Positions 10,561 to 23,110 of a stretch of DNA of 64,000 bases are shown here, in pieces. The notes under the pieces were generated by a model. The model was not told the DNA's origin, made no database searches, and saw only the letters and a program-made list of their open reading frames with translations. The translations under genes were made by a program, and so were the position numbers. This stretch comes from Lutjanus erythropterus (taxonomy: Eukaryota; Chordata; Actinopteri; Lutjaniformes; Lutjanidae), in contig CM034607.1 in assembly GCA_020091685.1 (NCBI GenBank), positions 6,631,465 to 6,695,464 on the forward strand. The letters are read 5' to 3'. The stretch's first letter is position 1, and each line of letters opens with the position of its first letter.

Positions 10561-13500
10561 TGTGCACCTTTTCAATTTGTGTCAGGTTGAATGTAAACAG
10601 CAGCAACAAGATTATGATGATAAGATCGACATCTTCACGTTAAAAGTTCAATATTTGGGAAAATTTGTCCATCAACTTCGACTGTGTTTGAGCACAAAGC
10701 ATCATTGGTGTAAAGTGTAAAGTGTGATCAACTCCTCAGGTGCAACAGTCTGATCCAGGATGCTGTGGCAAAAGGTCAATGTTTTTTTTTCTTTTTTGCA
10801 CGTTTCATTTTCCTGGCCGGACATTATCCAGGAGCAGCACTAAGTCCCAGCTGTCGCATGGCTCTTATCTGCTCACCTCCTCTCCCTCTGAGGTGGTCAC
10901 ACAGCTCTTAAATCCAAACCCCACATCTTTACTTTCCAATACAAGTGTACATCTGTCATAGGCGATGCATGTTTCAACAATAATGGCAAAAAGTGACGGA
11001 TGAAAGGAGAAAAGTAAGAGAAAGATGAAAAGTTTGCAGGCACAACCTGCTGCTGCATCTACATGCACAGCATAGCAATTTAAAGCAATTGAAAAGAACA
11101 TGTATTTACATAATGGTTAAGTCGCGAACTGTCACATGCTTGAGTTGTAAACCCTGCTGAGGTGAGACCCTTCCCTGTTGCTGAGTCAGCAGGTGAGTAT
11201 TGCTAGCAGTTAGCACCTTTACTTTAGTATACAACCGCCTCAGATGTTTGGATCCACAGTAAACAGATCAGCCATATGCATGACAAGGGGTGTCACAATA
11301 GTAAAATGAAAAGTGGTCTTTTCACCTGACTTGAAAAAATGTTTTCTTCCTATCTGTCCTATTCTGGAGTTGGTTCTCCTTTGAATAGCATTTCCCTTAC
11401 ATTTAAATTGAAGCAACTAAATTTTAACTGTATGGGTTATATAGCTATAACGCCTTACCACCTATACAACAAACCCTCTATACTTACACCCTTGGTTCAG
11501 ATAAGATGCTTGCAAAAGTGTAGAAAACACATATTCATGTAATATTCAGTAAAAGCTGTGTAGGATTAACTGATGTTAGATACCAATATGTTGCATCCAC
11601 TGAGAGTAATTCACAGATATTGAATAACTATTGTCTTCCAATTGTTCTGCAGAAATACTCCTGTAAAAGTTAACAGCTTTACCCTTGTATGTCATTAAAA
11701 TCTTGTGCAGACAGAACTGTATTCACAGCAGCGTGCAAACTCATGAGAGGCTGTGGATGTATAAAGCCTCAGTATGGCAGCTTTAGTTGTGTAAATGCTC
11801 CTGTCATATCAGCCTAAATCACTCGGCGGAGCTGAGCATCCCGTTTCTCTATTCCACAGTCTGGGACTCAGTGGATTTCCGCTCTTGGCTAAAATTAAAT
11901 TCTGGTGTCAGGTATGTAATGCTGCTCCACAGGAAATAAGGATTTAAAAAACAGGAGTGAAACTGAATCCTGGAAAAAAATAAGCAAACACTTTGTACAG
12001 AGAAAACTGGAGAGTTATTCTTCTGACGGCAGCAAGAAAAGCCATGAATGTGTTAAACCAGCATCACATTGCAGGAATTCTCCTGGTTGCAGTTGAGGAC
12101 CTTCGGGACTTCGCCATGTTTACTACAGCTCATGCATTAATGCTTATCTTGTCCCTCTGTTGAACTATCGACCACTTCTTTGTATGTATCTATTTGAGGA
12201 GAGTTATTCTGTTTGTGTGCCTGAATTTCAAGGCAAAACGTTACAAAGGCTCCGGCCATGACCTCATTCTCCAGCACAACCTCGCTGCAGTCGAAAAGCA
12301 CTTAGGATTGAGTGGAGTGGCAAATGGCAGCACCCGCCATTTGTCTCCTCGGCACAGCCTTGATTTTGCAAATGAAGGGATTAGGCAGCTTGAGTACAAC
12401 ATCCCTGAGCAATATGAGTCATACGGTTTATTTAATAGGTGAGCTGCCGTCTGGTGAGGGAGAATTGGTGGGCAAGAACACAGTGTTCATTGAAATTACT
12501 TTGAAAATATCGACTCCTCAGTGGTAAATAAAAGGCAAGTAAACCCTGGCGCTTCTGAGCTACTGAGTCATGGTGTTTTCTGTAATTTGGGTGGACATGG
12601 CCATCATTTAGCCCTGGAGGGTTGCATATTTTAAACAGGTTCATTGGTTATTGAAATATTCTGGTAAAATAATGTGAGTTCCCTGTTGTGAATTCCATTG
12701 AACTCTTCAGAGTAGAACTCAAAAGCACCAGTGTCCAAATGGCCAGCTTTAACACTCACTCTTGGACAAGTTACCTTCAAACTGTAATATATTACATATT
12801 ACTAGTTTATTTAATTTGAAAGTAACTTACTTTACAATATTACTGTCTGAATAAAGGCTCACTGATGCCCCCTCATATGATCTATGAAAACAGATCAGTC
12901 TGTTTCAAATAACGTAACCATCCACATACTTCTGTGCATCCATTATGTTGGCATGAGTGTTAAGCAATGCATCCAGCCCAAAGAGAGGAGGGGCCAAAAA
13001 TTCCTGACGGCAACAAGCATGACAACTGTAAAGGAGACTATAACAACATACCCCTTGGGAAAAGTGGTTGCAGCACCGTAGACAACAGTAGCCTGTGCAG
13101 CCATTAGATACATGAGTATCTTTTCATTTGTAATTGACAACAAACATCATTTGCAGTACTTGACCTTGTTGGGTACACGGCTACACTTCCCCCTCGACTA
13201 CTGAAGGTGCACCTCCATTTCATTCTGATCTGTAAGCTTTCGGAAAACGTGCAGAAATATGGACAAAACGAACACAGAGTACAGACGGAACGCTCTTTCC
13301 ATAACTGTATGCATATCTAATGTTTAGCATACTGAGCCTTGCACTAATTTTGTGATACTTTCCCTAAAATTACTGCAGAAGTATGACTGGGCATTATAAA
13401 ATCTAAGACGGTAATGTTTCATAGCGGTGTCCCCACAAATGCCCCTGTATAGCAATCCTTGTGGTAAAAAGTTATTTCAATCATACCCATTCACCTGTGT

Positions 13501-13639
13501 TTGCACTGGATCTGAGCAGCTCAGTTGTGTCTCACAGACTCGAAGCATTCATGTACGTTTGAAGACTATTTTTTCAATAAAATGCATGTAAATCTTTATT
13601 TTTGTTTTGATATGAAACCTTTTCCAGACCATGGTGTGG
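10561..13639. other. Unassigned non-coding stretch
   Basis: About 3 kb with no recognisable element or exon. 12,190-12,540 has more balanced base composition (for example tccggccatgacctcattct) and could hold conserved non-coding sequence. Short frames there contain no domain motif and no convincing splice junctions. Confidence 0.4.
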
Positions 13640-13945
13640 AAAAAAGAGTTAGTCTCAGTCTGTATCAAATTTGGTTTGTTTCTCATGTGAAAAGATTTTT
13701 TGTGATAGTTTGGACTTTCAGACCAATTACAGGAAGATCTGGCATGACAAGGACAATCATTAGACAAATTCAGACCAGGTTGGTACTACTGGTAGTAATT
13801 CATCCCTTCATTCAAACTACAATAGAAGGTTGTCTGCCAAACAGACAACATGACATCATACGCATGCTTGTCTGCAAACCAATCAGTTGCAAGTATAGAG
13901 ACACAGCTCATGTAGGTGATGACAACAAGATGTTGGCAGATGCAG
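13640..13945 (+). mobile_element. Partial copy of the 21 kb inverted-repeat transposon
   Basis: Shares gtttggactttcagaccaat, ttacaggaagatctggca and agttgcaagtatagagacac with 21,165-21,400, in the same order and orientation. The terminal inverted repeats seen in the 21 kb copy are absent. A 199-codon open frame (13,525-14,124) reads through this fragment into the adjacent minisatellite and is a chance frame. Confidence 0.65.
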
Positions 13946-14039
13946 GCTGGGGGAAAAAAAGAACATTAACTGTATGTAGTGGGACACAAATGGACCGAAA
14001 GTCTTGCAATTCTGTCCACCAAAAGGGCGCTGTTCACAG

Positions 14040-14850
14040 CATATCATATTTGTATCATTTGCCACCCTGGTGGGCACATTACCACATTGTCTCTACTGCA
14101 AGAGCACCCTTGAGGGCACTTTAACATGTTGTCTTGGACATTGTGCCATACTAGACAACCTTTTATTACATATTCTCCAGTGGAAGGACACCCTTGATGG
14201 CGCTTCATCATGTGCCTTGGATGTTTTCGTCCACCCTTGATGGCAGCTGACCACATTTTCTTCTCTGGAAGGGCACCCTTGAGGAAACTTTATCACATTT
14301 TGTCCCCTGGAAGTTTACCACATTGTCTTGGACTTTGAGCCACTCTAGAGGGCTTTTATCATATTTTATCTACCACAGGGGCATCCGAGAGGGCAGTGCT
14401 TTTTCAAACATAGAGACATCAGGGAGGCCAATCGGCTGACGTAGGTATTTCATGTGTAGTTCTTCAGCATATTTACATAATCATGGGTCTTGGACATTGA
14501 GCCATGCTGAAGAGTACATGATCACATTTTCTCCACTGGAAGGACATCCTAGAGGGGACTTTAGGATGTTGTTTTAGACACTGGGCCCATTTTATCATGT
14601 TTTGTCCATGTTACAGGTACCCTTAATGACACTTATCACGTGTCTTGGACATTGAGACACCCTTAATGGCAGCTGACCACATTTTCCTCACTGGAAGAGC
14701 ACCCTAGAGGTCACTTTATCACATTGTCTTAGACAGTGGGCCACTCTTGAGTGCATTCAAAAGAACACTTTTGCGCTTTTCCGAACATGGGGGCCTTGGG
14801 GAGCAATTGGTGGACGTAGACATGTCATGCATAGCTCTTTAGTGCACTTG
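14040..14850. repeat. Degenerate minisatellite with two higher-order units
   Basis: Recurrent words ctggaaggacaccctt, cacccttgatggc, tttatcacattttgt and cttggacattgagcca, spaced roughly 60-75 bp. A larger period is also visible: each block ends with a similar segment (aacatagagacatcaggga at about 14,407 and aacatgggggccttgggga at about 14,784), followed by ..aat.ggtggacgtag-like sequence and a tcat gca/tgt tag ctct segment. The offset is near 380 bp. Non-coding. Confidence 0.75.
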
Positions 14851-15399
14851 TGTAATTGCAATCAGGAGCTAAAACTATTTGCGTATACACTGTAACAAAA
14901 ATGTGAACGTTGGTCCAGACTGCTGTTAAGTCTAACTTCACAGTTCATATATTTCATGTTGATATTCATTCTACTTTTCAAAGTTTTAGGTTACTTTGAA
15001 CGTCCTGGTTAATGTATTATGTGCATAATCAAATGCTGTGGTTCTGCTTTCTTCAGAAGGCCGACTATCATTCTATAGTTAATGAGATATCTGCTGAGGA
15101 CACACTCAACACTGAAATCTCGCCAAACGTCTGTAATAAAGTTGGTTAATAAAAATGATTTTTTTTTTCACTCCTTCTAGAAACACGTTCTATCTTTAGC
15201 TGAGCTCACACTGAGGGCAGAGGTCAGGATCCTGCAGGTCTCACAGTCCTGGAGCTCATTGCAGCGGCAGGGTGGTCTACTCCTCTACTGTAGCAGCAGC
15301 GCTGCAGATTTATGTGAGAAATGAATTATACAGTGCAGTACACCTTGTGAAGGGTGAATCTTGCATTGGTGGTTGTTCAATATTTAATAGGAAACAAAG
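14851..15399. other. Unassigned non-coding stretch
   Basis: AT-rich with a T run near 15,161. Nothing with recognisable ends. Confidence 0.4.
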
Positions 15400-16010
15400 A
15401 AAACATGTAGGACCAGAGGATGTCTGTCTCCTCACACTGGCACAGTCGGTGTGATCAAACTAAATCAGCACATCGGGGCCCAGCTAGCAGAGAGAGAGGT
15501 GTGGGCATGGAGGTGTTCTCAAAATCCAGAGCCATGTTTAATTGGTGTCCTCGCGTTTGCCAAAAAAGCAATCTAGCACACAGCTGCAGTTTGTTATGTG
15601 GGCCTGCGCTGATTGCCTGGAGCAGACAGTAGAGATGCATACAGCACAGCAAGGAGCCCATTCTAAAAGGCGAAATACAACTCCAACGCAAGAGAGCTGG
15701 AGAAAATTTACGGTGGCAACAAAATGAGTCTTATTGGATCGTTTTCCACCTGAGGGTCGTCCTAAATCTGGCTGATAAACTAGACTTGTGCCACAGGTGA
15801 AACAACAAAAAGACAATGCAATTTCCTCCCCGTCCCTCTGTTAATCCTCACGTTATTTTTATCAGCGTAATACTTGGAAAAAACTGCCATGATTCAGAAA
15901 TGATTTCTTATTGTCATAGTTGAGGATTATAATTGTTTCTGGCTGCCATCCTTTGGGTTTGTACTTACTCCAAGCAGTGGAATTACTTACAGAAAGAAAG
16001 ATAAACAGTG
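15400..16010. other. Complex, repeat-poor stretch, candidate conserved non-coding element
   Basis: This stretch lacks the low-complexity and repeat words seen around it and has mixed composition. It includes E-box-like cagctg (15,581-15,586) and AT-rich homeodomain-style words (ttatttttatcagcg, ttattgtcatag). No continuous frame has domain motifs or good splice context. Conservation is a hypothesis from sequence texture only. Confidence 0.25.
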
Positions 16011-16244
16011 TGTGCTGTTACTGTCATTGCCAACGGAGCTGAGGGAGCAGCAAACATAAAACACAGCTTGTCTCTTCAACTTATCGGCTGCAGCCATAAA
16101 ACTGTTTTCACTGTCTGTGAATACACAAACTAAATAAAAATGAAAATCTAGTAATGATTTGGAGAAACTGGGTGCGAGGCATCATTCCACTGAGCCATCA
16201 CCAGCAGGGTTCAGAATAACAGAAGTTTATGTGAGTAAACTTCT

Positions 16245-16327
16245 GGGACCAGTGTGTGGGATTTAGTTGCATATAGTTGTGAACTTGTGCATTGCAACCA
16301 ACTCACCTCACCCTCATCTTCCAAGCT
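16245..16327 (-). mobile_element. Arm fragment of the GTCCAGTGTG MITE family
   Basis: Begins gggaccagtgtgtgggattt and runs into ttgcaaccaactcacctcac and cctcatcttccaagc. This is the same arm as at 7463-7565 and, inverted, 7771-7875. The rest of the element is missing and is replaced by the sequence at 16,328-16,800. Confidence 0.65.
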
Positions 16328-16812
16328 TGCGGAGCCCAGTTCAGACCAAAGATTTAAGATGAGACGAAACCATTTTAGAATGTTGTGGGGAAAAGTTGCA
16401 GCAGTTTGAACTTTACCTTGCGAGGCAGCTGGATTTGCGAGAATCCATCTTGCCATGCTCCAAGCTATCTGCTTGTGTCTACGCCAGAGGTGGCGCGGAC
16501 CAGTCAGCGCTCTCTGAGGAACTACTGGCAGCTGGGAGCAAGGTTTTAGGTGCGCCAACAGCACAAATTGTCCATGGAAACGATTCGTCTTGAACAAACA
16601 ATGGCGCCTCCTGAGGATGTCAATGGAGATACTGGGATAGCATCAGTTATATCAGAAAAGAACGGCACTGAAGGCTTTTGTCGATGGAAAAGATATTTTT
16701 GCTCTTCTTCTGGCCAGCTTCTGCTCAGTGCTTTGGTCTGATTGGTTGAAGTTAGCCTGTGTTAGACATGGCAGATGATCCGTCCAATCACCTGCCAGGG
16801 GTTTTCTTGAAA
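16328..16812. other. Possible unclassified repeat segment
   Basis: GC-richer than its surroundings. It contains gttcagaccaaagattt, gcgaggcagctggatttgcg and gggagcaaggttttaggtgc. The phrase order is one I associate with a multi-copy teleost sequence, but there is no second copy in the window to prove it. Wedged between a MITE arm and a LINE end, so an old insertion is likely. Confidence 0.35.
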
Positions 16813-16814
16813 GT

Positions 16815-17088
16815 CCATCCATCCATCCATTGTCTTCTGCTCATCCGGGGCTGGGTCGCAGGGGCAGCAGTCTTCCCTCTCCCTGGACACTTCCTCCTGG
16901 TCTTCCGGGAGGATCCCAAGGTGTTCCCAGGCCAGCTGAGTGTCACTCCACTCCCCAGGGAGGCATCCAGGAGGCATCCGATATAGATGCCCGAGCCGCC
17001 TCAGCTGGGTCCTCTTGACGTGGAGGAGCAGCTGCTCTACTCCAAGCTCCTCCCAGGTGACAGAGCTCCTCACCCTATCTCTAAGTGC
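16815..17088 (-). mobile_element. LINE 3' end with ATGG tail, reverse transcriptase C-terminal region
   Basis: The minus strand reads SVTWEELGVEQLLLHVKR, then TQLRRLGHLYRMPPGCLPGE, then LAWEHLGILPEDQEEVSRER, and ends in a ggatggatggatgg-type short tandem repeat at 16,815-16,830. Ending in a short tandem repeat and the (Q/S)QLRWFGH-like block fit the 3' end of an RTE-like or related teleost LINE. About 60 residues between the GCLPGE block and the LAWEHLG block appear deleted relative to my memory of the family. It is 5'-truncated, as is usual for LINE copies. Confidence 0.7.
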
Positions 17089-20000
17089 TTACCCTTTTCC
17101 AAACAGTATCTATTGATGGCTTCCCAGATGGTTCTGTGTAACAAACCATCTGACTTGTCAGGTTAATGTAAACTGCCGTGTCTCAGCTGAAGTAAAAGCC
17201 AGCTGATAGCGTCACCTGTGACTCAGCTTGTCAAGTTGCCAATGGCAGGTTTTTGAACGTAAGGCATGTCGCTACTTGCAACAGCCAGTCAACTTTGTAT
17301 GGAAGAAGGAAGATCATCTAATCAGTTTTTTTGAGAAACATTCATGTCTGTGTAACGCAGGGCTTTAAGCCAAAGTCAGACAGAATCATATATTGTAGTG
17401 AGTAGTTAAAAGGTAGTCTGACTCACCAGATTCACTCTGCAGGTATAAGTCCTGTCATTGGTTGCTTACTTCAAGCGGCATTGCAGTGTCCACTATCTAT
17501 GTTTTCAAAGTCCCCGGGAAACAAGAACAACCTCTGAACTTCTACAGGCAGCAAATTAGCACCTGGGACGCTAATGTACAAATGTAAACAAGCTAACGGC
17601 TGTTACTTTTTCTTTTGCAGTGACGAAGGCTTTTTAATGCTACAGCTCACCTCTTGACTTGAAAAACAAGTTACCTCTCGACACCGTTTTGCAGTAGCAC
17701 TGTTAATGCATCCTGGGCTTAGCTCCGCCCAAGACGTTGGTTTGAAGAAATGCAAACAAGCCAGATATATATACATATAGCAGGATATATATGTGTGGTG
17801 CTGAGCGCTGTGGAGAGAGGTCTGGCTATGTGAGTGTAGCTGCAGGGTTGTGCAGCAGTCTTGGGTTTGTGCAGGGGTGTTTACTGATGCTGAGAATGTA
17901 TAAAATCAGAAAATAATTCATCAGCTTTCCCGCTACTATTCCCTCATCTTATTCATTCTCTACCTTAATAACCATGTAAGGCTGGCTTCCAAATCCCCAG
18001 AGACCTCCTTATTAAAATGCCCAACTTTACAGCAGAAATGTTCAAAACAGTGCTGGTCTACTTTCCCCGCTCACTACAACTGTACGACAGATTAATTATT
18101 ATGTAATTCACCTGTTTAATTTATAGTAAGTCTTAAAGTTATGTATAATTCAAAATGTGCCTGCATTGAGTGACAGATGGATGTCGTCACAGGTGGCTAG
18201 CTGTTAGGTAGCCACTTTATTCAGCCCATCTCAGCTCCACCGAAATAACACGTCTTTATCCAGAACTAGCCACTGCCAAGATAGCAATGGTCAGGGCCAC
18301 CACACTCTGAGCCTGACATCATGGACACTTCGTCCATGTTTTATTCTGTCCAGGACGAGCACTGCCCTCTTGGATGCCCCTGTGGTAGAGCTCATTGTAA
18401 AGCATCAAAAGAACCAACAATTCCTCTTTTCGGGTGATTATACACATCTAATGAAATAATGAACCTTTAACCAGCTTGTTTGGCCTTTCAGTGGAATAAG
18501 GTTAAGTACATGAGTAGTCAGTCCAGAGAGACACAAAGGTGTCCAAATAACAATAGGCTGAAGCTGTGCTGAGTATACAGAAAGTAGGTCAAATCCACGA
18601 AGAAAACACAAGAAATAAAGGCTTGAACTTAACACTCAAAAAAGTAAGACGATCTGGCAACAAACAGACAAGAGAGACAAAGGTGAGTATTGAAATAAAA
18701 CAGGAAATACTGACAGAAAGCTGGAAAAAAGAAAACATGACCTTAACTATAAAATCAGGATGAAACATTAGGTCCACCATAGGGGAGGCGTTGACATACC
18801 TCCACATAATTATTAACCTCTGTCACTGAACATCTATTTTTATTGTTTTAAAACAGTTAGTACTGGTCAAAAACAAGTCTATTTTTCTCTGTTTATGTAG
18901 AAAAATATTTTTGTGCCTAAATGATAAATGTTGGCGCTATGCTACAGACAGCTTTCACCATGCCAGCCGTGCACAGACCAACACTTTGTACATTGTGAAA
19001 AACATGATGAGGTTCACAATGTTAGCTTTACAATTGGTAGTTGTTGCCAAGCCACTAAAAAAGTTGCTTTGAGGACATTCAGGTAGGGTTTTTTTTTTTT
19101 TTTTTGCATGGAAGAATTCGGGAAAGAGGGCCAAAAATGTCTTTTCAACAAAAACGCTTTCTGTGGCCTGTTCTGTCAGTCCTGCAGAGGAAGGCAGACA
19201 TAAATAGAATCCAGAAGTGTGTTTTCAAACCCTGAGCACTGGAGCACTGCGACATCTTCTAAAAAGATAATAACCAGTGAGCCGATGGACCCAGGTGAAG
19301 CACATTATAAAAATTCTGTAATCTGGAGGGGAAAAATAAATAAACTTAAATGAATCAACCAGTTCCAGACCTGCTGTCCTGCCTTGACCCCATTCTCCTC
19401 ACTTCACACGCAGCTGTATATCACAGGATGGCATAAAAATGTGACAAGATTTCTAATTGAAGTCTGAATGAAATCAATGAAAGCAATAATGAAAGCAAAC
19501 ACCAAAAAGAGACAGACAAGCACCTGGACGACGGACATGAGATATCCAATTAAGCCCCAAAGATCTGCAAAAAATGGCATCCAGCTCTCAGCTGCTCTGC
19601 CCGCTGTGGAACAAAATCTGCTCCGACTGCCTGCTGCAGGAAAAGCACAAAGGTGGCTGAAAGGAAAAAATAAGATTTCTAATTGCACTTTGTAAATTGC
19701 GTTTTCCTTCAGTCGGCTGTGACTGTGTCCTGGTTAGCTGATGGGCTCTGCTTCTCATTATGGAGATTTTTTTTTCTTATATATTAGTATTTATTCTTTT
19801 TTTTCAATTTGGTAAAACCAACACTGCTGTTTCCATAAAACTACTGTTGATTTTAGCAAGACAAATAGGAATCAGTACACATTTCTATCGCTTACCTTCA
19901 CTTAATGTAAGGGGGGTGAAAAGATTTCATAATTTATGGAGCAGCAGTAACTCCCCTGTCATATATATCACAGCATTTTATTACTGGTTGACACCTCAGG

Positions 20001-20136
20001 TGACATTTGTGTTGTAAATGAATAAATTTACTGCTGCTGATCCTCATGTATCCTGTGCTGTTATCATGATGAAGAGGGCTGCGACAGTGAGCTCGTCTTG
20101 TTTGTTGGCTTTCTGTTTCCGTTCTGCCATGATTGT
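17089..20136. other. Unassigned non-coding stretch
   Basis: No element termini or exons were recognised. tatatata words occur near 17,764-17,790, T runs at about 19,090-19,105 and 19,769-19,774. The segment 17,560-17,640 has gctaacggctgtt-like words typical of decayed teleost repeats. Confidence 0.4.
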
Positions 20137-20290
20137 AGAGCTGCAACAATTTGTTCTTCAAACAATTAGTCACTGAAAAGAAAACCTATTTGATCATTTC
20201 AAGTCATTTTTCATACATAAATGCTTAATATTTGTTGCTTCCAGCTTCTGAAATATGAGCATCTGCTCCTTCTTTGGAACATATGTGAAC
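20137..20290 (+). mobile_element. Fragment of the GGGCTGCAAC-type teleost repeat
   Basis: Reads gtagagctgcaacaattt, aacaattagtcactgaaaag and tgcttccagcttctgaaata. This is related to the full-length copy at 55,976-56,290, which begins agggctgcaac on the minus strand and shares a ttccagctt segment. Partial and diverged. Confidence 0.5.
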
Positions 20291-20988
20291 ACGTTCTCTT
20301 TTCAACCCATCGCATACTGACGATTTGTAGCACAAGGCACTCTGTTGTGGTTGCATCTGAGGCAGCTAGAAAGCCATATTAACATGTGATTGATGCTGTG
20401 AAATGGCCTTTTAACATGTGATTAATATGAGAAATGGGGGCAGTTTGGTTAGATTAAGAACAAGACCATGTCTGGGGTTACTATAATGATGTTAGGTGCA
20501 TCATGTCAGGTCACTGAAGCGACTTGTCCCACGACAAAACACATCATGTGATGCACATAGCGTACAACTTTTAATGACGTTTTGGTTTTCATGTGGAAAA
20601 TGGACAGCGGTCTCCTGGGTGACCGTCGTGATGTTTCTTTGAACCGTCCATCCACTCCTCCTCGTCCATGTGTGGATGTTCTCACTCTTTATATCACGTC
20701 AACAGGCTGGGGTTGCTTATACAGCTGCAGATGGGTTTAAATCGAAGTCACTTGAAAAGCGAATGGGTACCAGCCACGTGGGGTGACAGATCTTCAGTAT
20801 GTGATGAGCTGGGAGGGAGACCAGAGAACTATTGGTCCGATAAAAGAAGCAATTAAAGGTCTTTTTAGCAGTTTAGCAGTTAAGGCTTTGGGAAGTTGTC
20901 ATGTTGGCATTTCCCATGTTTCATACAAGTAGATTAAACAATTAATTGATTAATAATGTTAAGTATTTTGGTTTTGTTTAAGGGTGCC
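20291..20988. other. Unassigned non-coding stretch
   Basis: Contains aacatgtgattgatgctgtg and aacatgtgattaatatgaga near 20,383 and 20,413, a short imperfect direct repeat about 30 bp apart. Otherwise nothing was recognised. Confidence 0.4.
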
Positions 20989-20990
20989 CT

Positions 20991-21533
20991 CACACGTACC
21001 TTGTTTGGTCCGGACTTTCGAACTTTCCTGCTTGAGCCGATCCAGAATTGCAGGTCTGAAACCTCCTTCAGACCACAGTCCAACCGAAAGAAGTGGTCTC
21101 AGTCAAACTGAACCAGGGTTGGGTTCAATTTGTTTTTAGAGGGAAAACTATTTTGGAGGGGGTGGTTTGGACTTTCAAACCAATTATAGGAAGTTCTGGC
21201 AGGCTATTGTGAGAACCAACGCAACAAAACAAATGAGCCACAGTAGCATGTGGGACAAGTCCAAATGTTTAATGAGCATGTTTAATGTCTGGTGACTTTA
21301 TACAGAGTCAGCTGGAAAAAAAAACCTCACAAAATCCAAAGCTGAATTAAAGTGACTCAGTTGCAAGTACAGGAAGACACAGCTGACATGGGTGAGGACA
21401 ACAGGTTGGTCTGTCATGAGTTCTTTAGTTTGCTCACTGAAGTGCAATGTGAAACCAAAACTAACCAACAGTCTAACAAACACATGAACCTTGGCTCAGA
21501 CTTTCAGATGTGAAGCGCCCTGACATAAAATCA
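20991..21533. mobile_element. Non-autonomous inverted-repeat DNA transposon
   Basis: Left end agggtgccctcacacgtacc. The right end reads in reverse tcagggcgcttcacatctga, an imperfect terminal inverted repeat of about 20 bp. Next to the left end is ttggtccggactttcg and next to the right end cttggctcagactttcag. The interior has no transposase. A second partial copy lies at 13,640-13,945. The target duplication is not clear, so the superfamily is unassigned. Confidence 0.7.
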
Positions 21534-21985
21534 TTTGCAATCAGGTTTATTTATGCTGAAATTAAGAAATGTGGGTGGAAATGTACCCACTGCACTGTTT
21601 ATTTCATGATTGGACAATGATGATTGCAACTATTTTGTTCTTCACTGATTGCACCACCCTGTAAACTGTATATTGCTCTTCACCTTGTATCAGGTCAGAC
21701 ACAACACTAATCAGATTGTGTCAAGTCATCAACCTGCTCAAACATATCGTTGATTATCTACAAATGTAGATTTATATATAGAAAAACAATTAACAGTAGG
21801 AAAATACAATAAAAACACAAGTATATTGTACTACAGGTATTTACTTGTGTTTTTTGTCACAGTTTTCTGCTGTTAATTGTATTTCTATACTTTATTGCTT
21901 ATTTTGTACTGTCACTTTAATTGCTATTGTCCTTTATTATACTGTTATTAACTGAATCTTTATTCTCTATTGCCAGTTTTTTTAA
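21534..21985. other. AT-rich stretch, nothing recognised
   Basis: Low-GC sequence. Its right part may be the start of the LINE 3' untranslated region described next. Confidence 0.4.
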
Positions 21986-22165
21986 TTTCTGCAACTTCTA
22001 TCATTAAGATCTTTTATTTCTCTATCTATTCATTCTTCGTAAATATGTGTGAATCTTAATTTGTAAATATGTGTTACTACAAGCACCATTTGAGGATGAC
22101 CCAACCGCAATTTCATTGTCCCAGCACAATGACAATAAAGTTCTTGAATCTTGAATATCAAGTCA
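21986..22165 (+). mobile_element. LINE/SINE 3' tail (L2/Rex1-like)
   Basis: Ends ccgcaatttcattgtcccag, cacaatgacaataaagttct, tgaatcttgaat. caatgacaataaag followed by a short repeated tail is characteristic of 3' ends of teleost L2/Rex1-type LINEs and their partner SINEs. There is no reverse transcriptase upstream, so it is strongly 5'-truncated. Confidence 0.6.
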
Positions 22166-22970
22166 GCCACACTTCTGTAACTATCCTACAGTCCAGAAAA
22201 GTGCAAGTGATTGAGAATACCTTCCACACTTAACTTATACATATTTAAACAGCTTGTTTTTTATTGTGGGAATGTCAAAAATAACTTTACAGATTACAAA
22301 GAAACAAAAGCAAACCTCTTGATTTTTTGTTATGTTGTCCCCCCATATACAGTCACTGTGTTCTCATGCAGGGTGTATGGAAACACCAAGGTAAACTGAT
22401 GCCAGTGAAGAAAGAGTCATAGAAAGATTGACCAATTACTGTCACACTTTTAATTTTCAATCAGGAATAATTATGAACAAATAAAGAGGAAAGTGAAACC
22501 CATCGGCTATCGTCTGACATTGGTTTACGGCCAATGCTTCGGGGCTCCCTGAGTGAGCAGCAGATATTCTGATAACAGATAACAGACATCCAGGTCAAGA
22601 CTTCCTCCTCCATTTGATCATCCATTTTTTACCATCCAATTAGCAACTCGAGGCACGAGCATGGAGTGGTGGCTGAGTGACAATGTCTGCTGATAACTGC
22701 ATATGAATATAGATGCATTTTTAGAAAGCTAATAATGAGTGAAATCATCATTAGACAATAGCTGATGGGTTCTGAGATTACATTTGGGCCGGTGGATTCT
22801 GCCTCTGTTTACTTGCATGTAAATAAAGCCTCCTCAAATGTGATCAGTCAGTACTGCTGGTTCTGTTACTAAAATTACCTTCAGATTCTGAATTGATGTA
22901 CCGATATCTGTTCATAGAGATTAATGTAACTTTCTGTGTGATCGCAGGTTGAGACATTATACACCTCCAA
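22166..22970. other. Unassigned stretch with homeodomain-like AT words
   Basis: 22,620-22,760 contains ccaattagcaactcg, gctaataatgag and aaatcatcattag in non-repetitive context. This could be regulatory sequence but nothing proves it. No exon was found. Confidence 0.3.
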
Positions 22971-22972
22971 AC

Positions 22973-23110
22973 CAGAGTTCTTCAAAAGGGGGTGTGTGAC
23001 CCCTAGGGGGGTCCTAAAAGTTACTGCAGGAGGTCCCAAAATTATTGTTTGACAATTTTTTAAATTAAAATATCTTAAAATACACATATACATGAATCCA
23101 ACATATTATT
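22973..23110. mobile_element. hAT-type repeat end fragment
   Basis: Starts ccagagttcttcaaaag, followed by gtgtgacccctagggggg and ggaggtcccaaaattatt. The start resembles hAT ends (CAGxGTTCTTCAAA). Only one end is seen. Confidence 0.45.

Noticed and set aside
13525-14124. The longest open frame in the window (199 codons, plus strand)
   Set aside because: It reads across a transposon fragment and into a minisatellite, so it is a chance frame; no domain recognised.
14040-14760. CRISPR-like array
   Set aside because: Units are diverged, unequally spaced and in a eukaryotic context; it is a minisatellite.
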